A DNA stretch of 64,000 nucleotides from Puffinus mauretanicus. Lineage: Eukaryota; Chordata; Aves; Procellariiformes; Procellariidae. The stretch spans positions 7,209,001 to 7,273,000 of the forward strand of contig JAJKFH010000102.1 in NCBI GenBank assembly GCA_023333565.1, read 5' to 3'. The translations under genes were made by a program, and so were the position numbers. The notes below the pieces were generated by a model. It did no database searches, had not been told where the DNA came from, and saw only the letters and a list, made by a program, of their open reading frames with translations. This document shows positions 25,401-38,045 of this stretch, piece after piece; position 1 is the first letter of the stretch, and each line of letters starts with the position of its first letter.

Positions 25401-25689
25401 AGTGAGTTCTCATCAAAATGATGGCATATTTTGTAGTTTGTTGGGTTCTTTTTTTTAGGACGTGAACTGTTTCTTCATATGTGTTGTTTTTAGTCAAGTG
25501 CTTTGTGATTCTTCCCAGAAATGGTATTTTGCGTTACTTCGAAGAATCCCAGGGTGCCCTGCAGACAATGAATAATGCTTCACTGCATACTTATGACAGA
25601 AAACGGTGAAGATTTATCTACAGATAGAAAAACCCAGGTATCAGGCCATGCTATTAGTTTTCACACCTCCCTCTTTTACTCTAGCAGCT
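22487..25689. other. Unannotated unique sequence
   Basis: No gene recognised. A strong-looking 3' splice-site sequence ends at 23205 (pyrimidine tract then TTACAG), but no convincing 5' site follows. 24600..25040 is motif-dense (ATTA, ACAAT and CAGCT cores) and unlike any repeat I know, so it could be conserved noncoding DNA. A 145-codon frame at 22922..23359 plus has no recognisable product. Confidence 0.35.
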
Positions 25690-26070
25690 CAGCGACGGGT
25701 TCTTCTGGCCTATGGAGAGACTCCCCACCGGCTGTTCTTCCCTTATAACCTTGCTTGCAGGTCCTACTGACAGTGGACCTCAGGAAGGTGCTCCATCCCC
25801 ACACCGTGACCAAAGAGATGGGGACAAGAACCAGGTTTTCTTACAGGTGATAAGCGGATGCTCAGCCTGCCTGCCCCGAGGGAGCTGCCCTCCCTGGCCA
25901 GTGTGTCCCCCGGTGGCCCTGCCTCCTCCTCGCCGCAGGGCTGTTGTCCCCACGGACTTGCCCAACCCCTTGTTTTTCCCATAGGCTCCTGTTCCCTCCT
26001 TTTTGGGGCTCTCCTGCCTCTTACCACCCAGGCAGAGGGAACTAGGGGGGCAGGCTGACGGCTCACCCAA
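25690..26070. other. GC-rich islet
   Basis: GC-rich stretch with CpGs and overlapping proline/glycine-rich frames on both strands (25712..25984 plus; 25764..26066 and 25780..26070 minus). Such mirrored frames are expected from GC-rich noncoding DNA. No product recognised. Confidence 0.35.
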
Positions 26071-28379
26071 GCAAACGATACCCCTTGATCAACGTTACTC
26101 AGGTTACCTGGCTGCCAGGAAACCTACTTCTACCCCATGAATACTATACAGTAACCAAACCCAAGTGCAACGATGTACACTGCTCTCAGACAAAGTGGTA
26201 CTTCATTGACAGTAGAATAACCTGCAAACCCATGCCCCCAACCAAAAGATTAGCTCTGGTTTAGACTTTCATTAAAAGGCATTCACACCAGTGCAACACT
26301 GATATTCATCTGGATCAGAGTTTGCCACCTATACACATTTTAAACGACACATTTTAGCTGCTGCTTAATCAATAAATAAAGAACTTTTTGAAGTGAAGTA
26401 GAAATTTTTCCATAGTATTGAATGCATTTTAAATGGGGAATAGGGTGAGACTTTCACGGAGATATGACAAAATAGAAGACTGATAACAGAAATAAGGTAT
26501 TTGACAATGAAGTATAAAGTTATTATTACCACTTGATTAGGAAGATTTTTATTAGTCACCTCTGATTGCTCCTCATAAATAGTGAGACCACCTAATACCC
26601 CTATAACGATGGCCACTACACATGAGTATTGTGATAGTCATAGTAATTGTGCTATGTAAGAGAAAGACCACTTGAATCTCTTTATAAAACCAGACCTGAT
26701 TAGGAATTGTACTCCAGATGTGCTTGTGTTAAACTGTGTATAACTTTCAGACCATATATTCGTTGAGCGCTTGAGGCTTTGGGGTGAAGAATTAGTTCCT
26801 GTTCCATTCAGTATTTTGTTTTTTGGACAAATGCACTGGTTTGAGAGAAAAGGTATTAACTTTGGCTCAGATATGACTATTTCCATAGAAATGTACTGTA
26901 TTTGAAAGGTCTTTGATTTAAGTTCTTGACATGCTTTCAAATGATCAAGTGTCACAAAAAGTGGTAACTTTTGATCTCATTAATGAGCTAACTGAACGAT
27001 AGTTTAAATGTAGCATAGCATTTTCATGATTTAAATTTTTATCAGGCCATTTTAAATTGAAAGGCTGATTAATTTTAATAGGATTCCTATCATAAATGGG
27101 AAAACTGTCCAAATTTTGTAACCAATACATTTTTCACTTGAAACTCTCTAAAGTAAAAAGCTACTTAATCAGGTGACTCAAGCCAATATAGGGCAGGTCT
27201 ACACTATTAGCTGCTGTCTCATTCATAGGTTTCCCTTAAATTCATTTCCAAGTGTTTATGAACAACCAGGGATGTTCAGCATAAAATGGCATCTCTTTGG
27301 GTAAATTCACCCCACTTTGTTAGTCATATTAGCTATAAATTACAGTTAATTTGAAGTCCTATTTGAAAAACTCTGTTACAAAAGCTGTCAGACAGTATTA
27401 AAAAAAAAAAAAAAGAGGAGAAAAGGCCCTCGTTAGATGAGGCCATTTAACCAAATGGTCTTTATCCAAAAATTTAACCAAAAATATCTACTGTTGCTGT
27501 CTGCTGTAGAAAGACAACTGCTCATTTGACCCAAATTTATGACTGGGCTGACAGCTTTGGACAGCTGACTGGAGAGACCTAAAGAATCTGCAGAGTTTTT
27601 AGACCTGATTTCTCACTTACAAAAAGATGGGTTTCTAGTGCCTTGACTGTGTAAGGGTGTCCTAAGGTAAGTATGATTTTGACCCAAGAAGTTTAAAGGA
27701 TTGAAGTAAAAATGCAAACCTAGCTGCTGGATTTGTAGCCCAAATGATTCTTTGGAAAACAATGGAAAACAATGAAATACTACATATCACATTGTTTTCC
27801 ACTTGTTTTTATTCGCTCATTGGTGATTCTTGCCTCTTTTCTTGCTTCTCCCCCCACCCCCACCCCCCCGCCTTTCTCTTATTTCGGTGTTTTCTTTTAT
27901 CCTGAAAAATAACTGAAAATTCACTCTGTTTAGTATGATTCAATAATCATGTACCTACCTGAAATACAAGGATATTTTCTAAATAGGAAAGAATGGTTTG
28001 TATGTTATGTTGTGTCCTGCATTAAGATAACAATAGAAAATGAATAACAAAACATGAAAGGAAGGTAATAGAGAGCTAATATGTTTTGTTTTGTGAGATT
28101 ATGAAGTTGATTAGCTTTTTAAAATTATTTTTATTACTGACATCCTGTAGCAATAAATGATCAAATCTATTACACATAATTAACTATCATTTATTATTGT
28201 ATCTACTGTTTGTAATTCAACAGATAATTTCCTATTCATTATATACTATGTTAGGTATTCAGCAAGCCCTAAATCTGCATAGTATCGTCAGTATGTAAAT
28301 ACAGTTACACCATGAAGATAAGCTAAGTAGACTGGAAACCAAAAAACTCTAAGTTTCTTCAATTTGTGCTTGAATTTAC
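26071..28379. other. AT-rich unique sequence
   Basis: No gene recognised. A15 lies at 27400..27414, and a C-rich run (CCCCCCACCCCCACCCCCCC) at about 27850..27869. Near 26265..26330, read on the minus strand, there is a faint match to the repeat family noted at 5300. 28085..28265 is very AT-rich with many TAAT/ATTA cores. Confidence 0.4.
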
Positions 28380-28515
28380 GTTACAGTCAAGATCAAGCCA
28401 CATAAATTGTGTGCCTCGGTTTCCTCATCTGTGTTCTGGTAGTAATAAAGCCTGCCTTTCTGAAGTGTTTTGATAGTCTTGGATGAAAGGCTCTAAGTAC
28501 AAAGTATTATCTGTT
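28380..28515 (+). repeat. MIR/CORE-SINE-like or L3-tail fragment
   Basis: Reads 'gtgcctcggtttcctcatct', then an 'aataa..cctgcctttctgaa' block, then 'ggatgaaaggctctaagtac' and 'aaagtattat'. This is the order of a very common amniote repeat tail ('cctcagtttccccatctgta..ggatgaaaggcgctata..caaagtattatt'). Plus orientation; old and diverged but clear. Confidence 0.65.
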
Positions 28516-29104
28516 ATAGCTGTGGCTTTGCTAAATCTTTGCTGGTTAATAATGCAGTGTGAGTTGCTGAAAATTGAGAAAATTTGCTTGCAAATAACAA
28601 AGGATGTCTGCTTCAGCAGCCTTACCTCTCCTCATCTCCTTCTTTGTCATTGTAATGGTAGCTATGCATATGCATCTTTGTTGCATTAGCGCAAGAGGCA
28701 GTTATTTGCCCCTTCTGAAAAAGCAACAGATTATACTTCAAAGTTAACTGAAGATGGCATATTTTTCCTTTATGTTTTTCTTTTTTAAAATTAGTTTGGG
28801 AAAACTGTGAGATTGAACATAAACTCACAAGGTCTGTGGACATGAAATTCAATGAGGGAGCAATACAAATAAAACCAGAGAAGCCAAAAGTTCTCTCCTA
28901 TAAACTGGAGCTTCACGTTGATGTTCCAGCATTTTAGCTATTTTAAACATGGATTTCTACAGCAAAGTCAAAGCAAAAGGTAATCAAAATGTTAAACAGT
29001 AAAGAGAAGACCAAATCACTAAAGCCTACTCTACGTGCAGAGGTATGCTAGTTGAAAGCTAGTACAATGTCAAAAATAATTTCTAAGCAGTGCTGTGACA
29101 CATG
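28516..29104. other. Unique sequence
   Basis: AT-rich, no gene or repeat recognised. Ends at the 3' terminus of the inverted CR1. Confidence 0.4.
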
Positions 29105-29335
29105 CAGAGTCACAGAAGGGTTGAGGTTGGAATGGATCTCTGGAGGTCATCTGGTCCACCCCCCCTGCTCAAGCAGGGCCACCAAGAGCCAGTTGCCCAG
29201 GACCGTGTCCAGATGGCTTTTAAATATATCTAAGGATGGAGACTCCGTGACCTCTCTGGACAAACTGTTCCTGTGCTTAGTCACCCACACAGTAAAAAAG
29301 TTTCCTGATGTTCAGACGGAACCTCCTGTGCATGT
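29105..29335 (-). mobile_element. CR1 LINE, 3' UTR fragment, inverted
   Basis: On the plus strand this reads the antisense of the CR1 3' end: 'gttgaggttggaatggatct', 'ctggaggtcatctggtccac', 'ccctgctcaagcagggccac', 'ggatggagactccgtgacct', and ends in 'ttcagacggaacctcctgtg'. The element therefore runs right to left with its 3' end near 29105. Only about 230 bp remain, a typical 5'-truncated CR1. The frame at 29052..29384 is an antisense artefact. Terminal octamers are eroded to 'cagagtcacagaa'. It belongs to a different CR1 subfamily from the copy at 1..676, judging by the 3' UTR. Confidence 0.92.
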
Positions 29336-32094
29336 CAAAATTCATAGGTTTGTTAAATCCAAGCAGTTTCCAACTGAATGTTAACACCTCGTTACTGGAT
29401 TTTTCCCTCTCCCTTGTTTTTATTTAAATGTAAAGATCCTCTGTGAAAACAGGTATCTGATTTCTTTGCAGCTACTAGCAACTTGCGTACTGATTTGATT
29501 ACATAATGAGGAAATAGATCACCCATTATTTAAAAAGAAATAGTTTCCATATTGCAGCATCTTCATTTAAGTAAAGCTTCCAGTAGTGATGCAGCTGTCA
29601 GTGTTCACTCACCCCTCAGACTGCACCCAGCTGAAATCTTTTGCCTGGTTTGCAAGAGAAAGGGGGATCCTGCCTACCTATATCTTTTTTCTTGGCTGGG
29701 AGAAGAACAATTAAATATTCTTTTAAAAGATTTTTGCAGTTTTGTAGATGGGTAGGGAGTTAAGCTGGCAGACAACCCTCAGCAGCCACCCTGCCATAAA
29801 TGAGGCAGGCGCTGGGTGACTCAGGACAGCTGGTCATAGCCAGGCGGAGGACTTTTTGGGTTATTTCTCCATGCAAACCAACAAAAACCAGCCTTCAAAT
29901 ATTCAGAAGATGTGGCTTTCCCCTTGGTCTGTCAACTCCCTGCTGTGGTTTTCATGGTGCCCAGCACTCCAGTACTTAGCACTTGAGAGAAAGAAACCCA
30001 TAATGTCGCAGCCCAAATGTGCAATACCTGAGGGGAAAAAGTCTCTTCTCCAGGCCACGAGGCAATTTTCTTCTACTCTGAAACATGAAGCGTGATTACC
30101 CTTGCTCTGCTTCGGTGCTCTAAATTTGGCAAGAGTCCTATAAAAGTGAGGCATCCTTTATCTTTTCTGGAGTCTTAAAAGCAGATTTACAGGGCGCCAT
30201 GTGAAGAGTTAGCTGCACAACTGGCATTAACATTAATGAGAGATTTGGGTGTAGCTTCAGTGCAGCAGGTAGAAAATGTTTCTCTTGTTTCAACTTTTCA
30301 CTTAAAGTATGTTTCTATATTATTTGGCTAAGGCGAGTATGTACTATGAGTCAATCACAAATATTCGAAGGCAGCACAACACATGTAACTAAGTTAAGGT
30401 TGGCAAATAAACTTTTTTTGGCCCGTTTTTAATCCATTCTGGGACCAATTCACACCAATACATCAAGGGAAAGGAGTTGAATGTGGCTGCAGAGACCTTT
30501 ACAGTCTATGCTTACATTGACAATTCTGCTGTTCTCATATTCTCAAAATAAGGTATATCAAAACACTTTGAAGACTTTCTTTTTTTTGTCAGTACCTTCA
30601 TAAAATGGCTTTTTAAATAGCTGGCCAGCTTCAGCCCAGGCTTTCCTTTAAGTCTTGAGAAAAAAAAAGAGGTTGGCACAAGAATGTGAATGATTTAAAA
30701 ATGAAATGCTTTCATCTCTTGAAACATTTCAAATGTGCTGAAAAATAGATTGTGATAGTAAAAAAATCAAGATTTCAAAATATTTAAAATAAGTTCATTT
30801 TCTTTGTGCTTGAATTACTCTGCAAAACTTGTTGAGCCCTAAAACTCCTTAAAGTATTTGCACTGTAATTTCTTGCTTATATAATTTCAAGAGAAATCCC
30901 ATTTTCACTTAAAGTGTGTTGACTAAATTTTTATTTGTATTTTTTAACATAAAGAACTAGAGCAGGTAACAAGTAGAATAAAAATATATGCGAACATTTC
31001 AGTCTGCTTTTCTCCTTACTTAAATATGAAATTTTCACCAAGAACATGTCAGAATGTCCCATTCAACATCACTGTCCACCTCCAGCTGTATTTTAAAGAA
31101 TAAGCTCAATGATGTAATACCGAGATTTTTAATTTTCCTTCTCTTCTTTAATATCTGTTTTCTGAGTTTTCCATAAAGATTGCAGCATCAGTCATTCTTC
31201 TCATGGTACTGCTTTTGCCTTGGAAGCTACATCTTTTATTTTTAATTATTTTTTCCATAGACTATAGATATATATATAGCTATATATAGCTACCACTTTG
31301 GGATGGTACCTGCCTTCTCCCAAGACTTCAAAAGTGGAATAAGTTAGTGAAGGGGGCTCCTGCAAGGGGGTGGTTAATAACCACAGCAGACGGGAATTTG
31401 GAAAATCAAGATTTTTGGTGGCTTCAGTTCAGACTTTGATCTTACTGTTGGAGCGTTTTGGCATGTTTTGATTTTGCTTTGTGTCCTTAAATGTGCAGGA
31501 GGAAGTGTGGCAGGGACGGGCTCCTGAAGCACAGTGCAGCAAATGGTAGGCGCTTAAGAGATCACAGACACGATAGCTTGACTAAAGGACTGATGACATT
31601 TTGCCAGTTTGATTTTAATACCTGGCACATCTGTGGCATCACCAAACAGCCTATGATTTAGCTAAAACATCATAAAGATATTCAGTGTCATAAAAGTAAC
31701 ATTTTATTTAACCTTCCTGTAACAACTTTAAGAACAGTAATCTGTTAGAGTAGGCTGCATGTCTGGCACATGATAGTGGATGAGAATGAGTAATCAAATC
31801 TTAAATATGTATTTGTAGCAATATTGCCTCGAACTTTTTGCAAATATTGCTAAAAAGCGTGTGATAGGAAGAAATAAAAAGAGCTAAAGCAAGCAAAATA
31901 AAATTTCATTGTCCTTAACTGGGAGTTGAAAAAATAGAGTTTCCCAGTACATCAACAGGTTTTTTATTTGTTGCTTCATGTCACTGTATGCCAATCCCAC
32001 GATGGCTTCTCCCCCTCCCCTGCCACAAGCAATGGAGATGAATGATATATCTCCACAAAGAAAAACATTCTGAGCTGGTTCCTGGACTCTTTTA
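29336..32094. other. Unique, mainly AT-rich sequence
   Basis: No gene recognised. Contains an 18-bp perfect TA-rich palindrome at 31271..31288 centred on AGCT, and A- and T-rich tracts near 30580 and 30660. 29750..30130 is GC-richer with frames on both strands without recognisable products. Confidence 0.4.
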
Positions 32095-32345
32095 ATGTTC
32101 TTCCTTCATGACTCCAATTATGGACCTCGGTCCGGCGTCCGGCATACTTCGTGTCTGAGAACAGCACCCAGGCGAAGGCGCATGGCACATCTCGATGCTT
32201 TAAAAGGGCAGGCTGTGGCATCGGGGCTTGGGATTCTCGCCGCCAGCCGTTCCCACCCGAGCTGCCTCAGAAAGGGAAGAGGCATTTCGCAAGCCTTGCC
32301 AGGCCTCGCTGGGATACGTGCCATGTCCCACTCGCTCGGCTTTAG
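32095..32345. other. Small CpG-rich islet
   Basis: About 250 bases with an unusual CpG density for the region (clusters near 32128..32140, 32173..32182 and 32222..32262), including a duplicated GTCCGGC. Overlapping basic frames on both strands follow from composition. Too small for a standard CpG island; may be a distal regulatory element or orphan CpG cluster. Confidence 0.35.
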
Positions 32346-33937
32346 ACCAGCTCATCTGGAGAGGTTTGCGCTAATGGTATGGGGGCAAACGCAAGCAAAA
32401 CCAAAGCCCAAGCACCTCAAATCTAAGGAAAATCTGATTCCACAATAATTAGCACGTAGAAGGTTTAAATAGGCATCTTATTGTATTTTGATATATTTTT
32501 ATTTATTTTTCCTGATTGTTTGGGGTTTTCTACGTCTTCCATGTGTATTTGATATCTTTATCTGCAAAGTAAGAAGGACAAAATGATATCTATGCCTCAA
32601 TTCTGTAAGTACAGAAGCCCTGAGAAAATGAAGAACCTCAGCAGAGGACTTCTTATCCCGCTGAAATCCACACTGCTCTGTGGGATCTCTACGTTACTGG
32701 CAGCTTTCCTAAACTTCCTCCTGGGGTCTGCATTGCCCAGATATTTCTCAGTGCTGTTTACTGCAGTTAACTCAGACATCTCCTCCTCAGCCTCGTCCCT
32801 ACATGTCTCCCAAATCAGGGTTTCTCCATGAATCCTCCTGGCGCCTACATGGGTACTCACCAATACACCCTTGGGTATATATTTCATGAGTGAAAGTCCC
32901 TGTGCTGGGCACGCACTGCTCAGCCAGTGCTGAGATACGCTGGCGACTAGGATGGCTGCTGAAGTTACACTCACCAATTTGCACTCCCTTTATATGTTAG
33001 AGGAAGGAAGCACAAGCCAAAGAATAGCAAAATGTGTATATGAAGTAGCGTTGTGCTTTGGTAGAACTCATGATGAGAACTGTGTGACTTCTGAGGTATT
33101 TATTTTTGTTGCCTTAACCACAGGGTTCCTGTTCTTGTTTTTGTCTATTTCCAAATAGAAGGAATCATAGTCCTCATTTTGTTACTGACAGACATGCCGG
33201 TCACACGGACCTTTAATTCTTGCAGCCGCTGGGCACGCTACACAGGGAGCTATGCAGTGAATGCCAAGTAGATGTACACATAGATACATGTAAGAAATAC
33301 CTCTATGTGTTTTAAACACATCTTTCTGAAAGTGCCGTATCTTTGCTCATGTAGAGCAGAAGTGAGCAGAGGCACTACGCCTCCATCCAGTTCCATACTA
33401 ATACCCTGCGCACACAACATATACTGCTGCTTAGCACAGCCCACTCCTCCCTGAAGCAGCCATCCACACCCATCTGTGCTTAAAATAATAATCGGTGTGG
33501 CATTCAGGCAAGGGCTGACAGTTCAGGAGAGAAGATAACCATCAATTTCCGTACCTCTCGGTTTCTCTCACAAGTAACATTTGTTAACCAGGTCATAGCA
33601 CAGGCATCAACTGCGCTCCTTCTTCCTTCTCTTGTGCTCACCTGTCCAAGCACATTTTGGTCTGTGTTGTCTTAAAGAAACATAAAATGATCATTTGAAA
33701 TCCTGCCAGATTCTGTTACTGTGCTGAACCTTGGCAATCACATAAAAGAGTATGCTGGTATTTACAGTCCTCCTAACAAAGCAGTTGGTCTCACCACATA
33801 ATCCCATCCCAACTTGTAAGAAAATGAGCAGGCTGGGACTGACAACATGTGCAAGGTGATGGACAGTGAACATAATCACTGGATGTGTCAGGGGAGGGAT
33901 TTCCAGGACAGACAGTGAATTATCATTGCCATCGTAG
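32346..33937. other. Unique sequence
   Basis: No gene recognised. Frames at 32583..32831 plus and 32597..32977 minus overlap and have no recognisable products. Confidence 0.35.
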
Positions 33938-34335
33938 AAGGCATTGGTGAGGCTCCATCAGGAATACAGAACACATCTTTTGGCCATCAAAGTCTGCAAA
34001 GATGAACTAAAGTACAAGCAAAGAAAGGCTGCCAGCAAGATGAGGGAAATGAAGAGCACATCATATGAACAGAGACTAAGATCTTAACTCTTTTCGCATT
34101 GCAAAATAATTCTGTGAGGGTGATGACTCCTTTCTGCCTACATCTGAGGATAAACACTAGGAGGGAGAAGAGCTCATTAGGTAAATGATAAAACTGATAC
34201 AGTAAAAAGTTGCTATAGTCTGGCCTGAATAATTTTGGGCTGAAAATGAGAAAAGATTATTAACTCTCAGAACAGTGAGACTCGGGGTGCGTTTTTGAAA
34301 CAGTTCACGGAAAGTGATTGCCTGCTCTTCCAGAG
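33938..34335 (+). mobile_element. Old, degenerate CR1-like LINE fragment (RT C-terminus)
   Basis: Translated from 33941 the frame gives 'ALVRLHQEY', a run with 'KQRKAASKM', then 'SYEQRLR', and stops at 34085..34087. This aligns in order and spacing with 'ALVRPHLEY', 'VQRRATKLV' and 'SYEERLR' of the intact CR1 at the window start. Further on, 'gataaacactaggagggaga' (34150..34169) and 'ggcctgaataattttgggct' (about 34221..34240) match the later blocks of an older CR1/L3 type ('INTR', 'KFRLE') common in turtles and crocodiles. Stops and frame changes show it is dead and much older than the copy at 1..676. Limits are approximate and it may extend to about 34420. Confidence 0.75.
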
Positions 34336-34954
34336 AAGCCAGTTTATTGAGCCTGGGGATCTTCAGGCTTTGTCCCTTTGCTACTTACATGCTTTATAAT
34401 AATGGTGAGAGAACTAAGATGAAAAAATTAAGTAAAGGTAAAAGCGCTGCATTTCTTTATGTGTAAATATGCCTCATTCTTCATTCTCAGATTCGTAAAG
34501 CAAAGGCAAAAATCACTTGATTTTGTAGGGGGAAAGGAGCAATAAGATTACCTGTCTGTACCATGTTTTCACCTAGTTAGTCTCATATAGTGCTCAAAAA
34601 CCTGTGTTCAGCTAAAGCGTGTTATCTGCTTGTTACCTGGGGTGAAGACAGCGGACCAACCCTTGCACTATCTCACACCGGTTGGCTCGCATGAGCTTGT
34701 TCTTCTCTTGTCCAGTCTTTTTCAGCAGTTTGGATTAGATGTCTAGAGGTCTAAGAATCACTGATTGAACTGCTGTTCAAATGTAACCCATTCTTCAAGG
34801 CAATGACTGGATTTCTCAATGACATAAAAACATACATAACATGATGTTTTGTATGTGCTTGAAATAAGAGCCAAGTCGTTTATGGCTGTACAAGGCTGGC
34901 CTATGTGACTGTCTCTGCTGAGGAGCTAATAAAGGCCAGTGATGAAGAAAATGT
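34336..34954. other. Unique sequence
   Basis: AT-rich; no gene or repeat recognised beyond a possible tail of the CR1-like fragment. Confidence 0.35.
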
Positions 34955-35095
34955 GTTGGTGGTTACAGCAAGGGCTGGTATTCTGACTTCTTTTCTAGGT
35001 TCTGCATGGACTCAGTATGGTGCCCTCTAGCATGCAAAGTTACTGCCTAGGTACGTCCATCTTCATGTCTGTAAAATGGATTTGTATTTATCAAT
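34955..35095 (+). repeat. MIR-like fragment
   Basis: The sequence 'ggtggttacagcaagggctg', then 'tctaggttctgcatggactc', then 'tccatcttcatgtctgtaaa' followed by 'atgg' follows the order head, middle, 'cctcatctgtaaaatgg' of the MIR consensus. Divergence is strong. Confidence 0.4.
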
Positions 35096-35889
35096 CTTGC
35101 ATTCTGTTTCAATACAAAGCCATTAATACCTGTGAAGGAATTTGCACTACAGCAGTGCAATGTAATACTGCGCTTACACAAAAAGAGATACATGCACTTG
35201 TGATAACAGGGAAGAAACCCTATAATGGGCCAGGTTTTTATTTTAATTAGAAGAAGTCCAAAAGAACAATAATGAATCAAACCACTTTTTAAATTTACTA
35301 TTAACTTACTAATTTAACTAAGACTAGAATTTGACCCAGTGTCAGAATCTAGAATATTAATAAATAATGGCATAAATAGCAACCACAGAATTAAGCAGTT
35401 AATGAGTTCTTTTTTACCACATGAAAGGCCCTGATACAGACCCTTTAGCTCTTGCTAATGAGAAAACCAGACAGTTTCTCCCACAGGCAGTCTGTCAGCT
35501 TTCTTCAGGCATTTCATGAATTTTGGTCAGAGCGCCCATGATACACAGTAGGTGCGCAGGATGGCAGATACTCTCCTCAGTGCAGAAGGATGCCTATAGC
35601 CAGACTGAGGTTGGCCAGCACTCCAAAACTTTGCTTCATGGTTTATCAAATTTAGGTAAAAAGGGCAGTCACACAGTGTGTTTAGAAACAGAATTGTTTG
35701 GTCCTTTAAGCTGGTTTATATGATCTTTTCTTTCTTTTCCACATTAATCCACTTTATGAGAACAGACGTGAGAGAAGAAAGCCAATTATTTGACAATTTA
35801 AAAGGTGGGGGGGAGTTAAAACAGTCACTAAACAATAATGAAACTAATGTTGAATGGCATTCAATTAATATTTATAACGTGCAGCAATA
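35096..35889. other. Unique AT-rich sequence
   Basis: No gene or repeat recognised. Confidence 0.35.
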
Positions 35890-36135
35890 TTAACAGCAGA
35901 ATTAACTTATTTTTGTACGTCTGACAGCTCTCTGGTTGATTAAGAATTGCATGATGATATTTTGCATATTTCCCATGCAAATACAGTATTATTTGCAGAA
36001 TTATTTTTATCCTTAATTGAAGTTTTGTTTTGAAATCACTGTTTTCTGCTGTACTAAAGCTCTGTAAGTGATCTTATCAGGGATTTGATTTTTTTCTGTC
36101 ACTTTCTCATGCAAATCTGCATTTTATATGCTATA
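35890..36135. promoter_or_regulatory. Candidate conserved noncoding element with octamer motifs
   Basis: Two perfect POU octamers ATGCAAAT lie at 35975..35982 and 36109..36116, and a near-inverted TTTGCATA at 35961..35968, within AT-rich, non-repetitive sequence carrying several ATTA/TTAAT homeodomain cores. Octamers are bound by POU-domain factors. Clustering suggests an enhancer, but no conservation or chromatin evidence is available here. Confidence 0.25.
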
Positions 36136-37919
36136 TATTGGTAGGGTCCTCTGAGGCATAGCATAGACCTCAAAAATATAAGAACTCTTGCTCAGAGATT
36201 GGTGGGAAGACTTCCCATAGCTGTAGCCAGAATGGCAGGAATGGTAGTAACATGGCAGTACTTCTGAGCTCCATCAAGGGTGGAAATCTTGTTTGTATTA
36301 TGACACTTCAGAAATACTAAAGAAAGGCGGTCCTTGCCTCATACAATCATAGTATAAGCCCTTCCACTTTTACAACGCTAATTTAGGGAATAGTTTCAGT
36401 GAAACCCGCCAGGACCCCTTGACCTCGTGCGAGGAATTCTTCAGTTAATATTATTTTATAACAATACTTTGATCTTTACTGATGTGCCTTCTTGTCAGTT
36501 TTTATCTGACTGTAGCTAGCATTTTCAAAAGCATCTGTCTGATTCCCATTGCTGTTAAAGCTCCCAAGTTATTTAGACGAAAATTTACATATCATGTATG
36601 CGCAAAAGTGCAAATAACTGTCTAGTCAGGTCTATGGAAAGAAGGAGTCCAGGAGATCCCTAACTTCCATTGAAAATCATGGGGACTCGTGTTTAACCTA
36701 GTTTCCATTAGACATCTATTGCACCCTTACACAGCTAGGAACTCTTCTAAACCTGGGTTTAAGCAGCTTTGTAAAAGGATGAAGGAAAAGAAAATGAAGT
36801 AAGGGCTTGGAGCACTTGCCTTAGCTCCTCATAATTTACATGGTGTGTTGTGAGCATCTCACAACACAATAGGGTCCCCAGTAAAATACATGCAAAACCA
36901 GTAGCTTGCCACAGACAATATGATGAACATTTGGCAATACAGCTTGATGCTGTAAGGATGGGGTGGCCAAGCACAAACAGCCTTTCTGCACCACTGTCTA
37001 TCAGTACAATTTTGCACATTTCACTTCCTACAGGGAATAATTTTCATCACTTTTTGGTCAGACTTACTTGACCTACTTCTGGTTTCAGTTTTAAATTTGT
37101 AGAGATTTGACTGGGTTATTGGGTTAGGAAAATGGTGGCCAAAACCTAAAAGAAATGTGGCTGTAATGGCAAGAACAACTAAGAAAAATAACTTAGTCCA
37201 TCCAAAATATAATTTCAGAGGAGGGGTGGAAGCCTCCATGACATAAGTAATTTCAAATTTCCCTGGCAAAGGCAACAGGCAATAGACAGGTTCAATCCTG
37301 TACTGATTCAGTATGATAATATAATAAACTTTGCTTTCTCCCACACTAGTGATTCTGTGCTAAAGGTCTGCACTGGGACATGTTTCTCTGCACTGCTCTA
37401 AGAGAGAAGAAAGGAGAAAAGTGGAGGGAGACAGAGTGAACAGAGAAGGAAGGCTTTTGCTGGTGGTTTTAACTCTTTTCCACTCTCATCATGATTTTTT
37501 ACTTACAGTCCTGCCCTGCTTTCAACAAGAAGGAAACAAAGGATGAATATGGCAGCGAGAATTTATCGCCTTCTCTAATTCCTTCCTTTCCTCCTTGGAT
37601 GACATTCAGATGCCAGGCTGTGAAAAAAAGCATCTTCCAGTTGCCAGTTTTTCATGCATTCCAGAGACAGCCAGGATGACAAGTTTTGGACCTACATCTG
37701 TATCTTCATGCTCTTTTGCCATTCCTTTTCTTCCAAGTCATTTATATTATTTTAGATACTGTAGAAACAATACCTATCAAGTTATTCAGAACACTCTATT
37801 AAAGAATAATAATCACATTTTTCTATAAATCACAGAAAAAAAGCTGTAAGAGGGAAAAAAGAAAATGGCTCAGCTTACCCTAGCAGCCAAGTACAAACTC
37901 AAAAGAGCAGAATTCCTGC
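36136..37919. other. Unannotated unique sequence
   Basis: No gene recognised. Near 36655..36690 'taacttccattgaaaatcat' faintly resembles a common amniote repeat block ('aactcccattgaagtcaatg'). Frames around 36759..37344 overlap on both strands with no recognisable products. Confidence 0.35.
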
Positions 37920-38045
37920 CCTGCTCTGTCAGAAACTTTGTTTATGACATTGGACAGATCATAGCCTCTCTCCATCACCGCTCCCAGACTGCAGGATAAG
38001 AATACTATGGACATTTTCCTTCTTGACTGCAGTGGGCTGGGTTAA
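37920..38045 (+). repeat. MIR-like fragment
   Basis: Contains 'gacattggacagatcatagc', 'ctctctccatcaccgctccc' and 'gactgcaggataagaatact', matching in order the MIR block 'ccttgggcaagtcacttaacctctctg..cctcag..catctgtaaaatgggataataatac'. Confidence 0.5.

Noticed and set aside
29052..29384. 110-codon plus-strand frame
   Set aside because: It is the antisense of a CR1 3' UTR; spurious frames of this kind are frequent in bird gene predictions.
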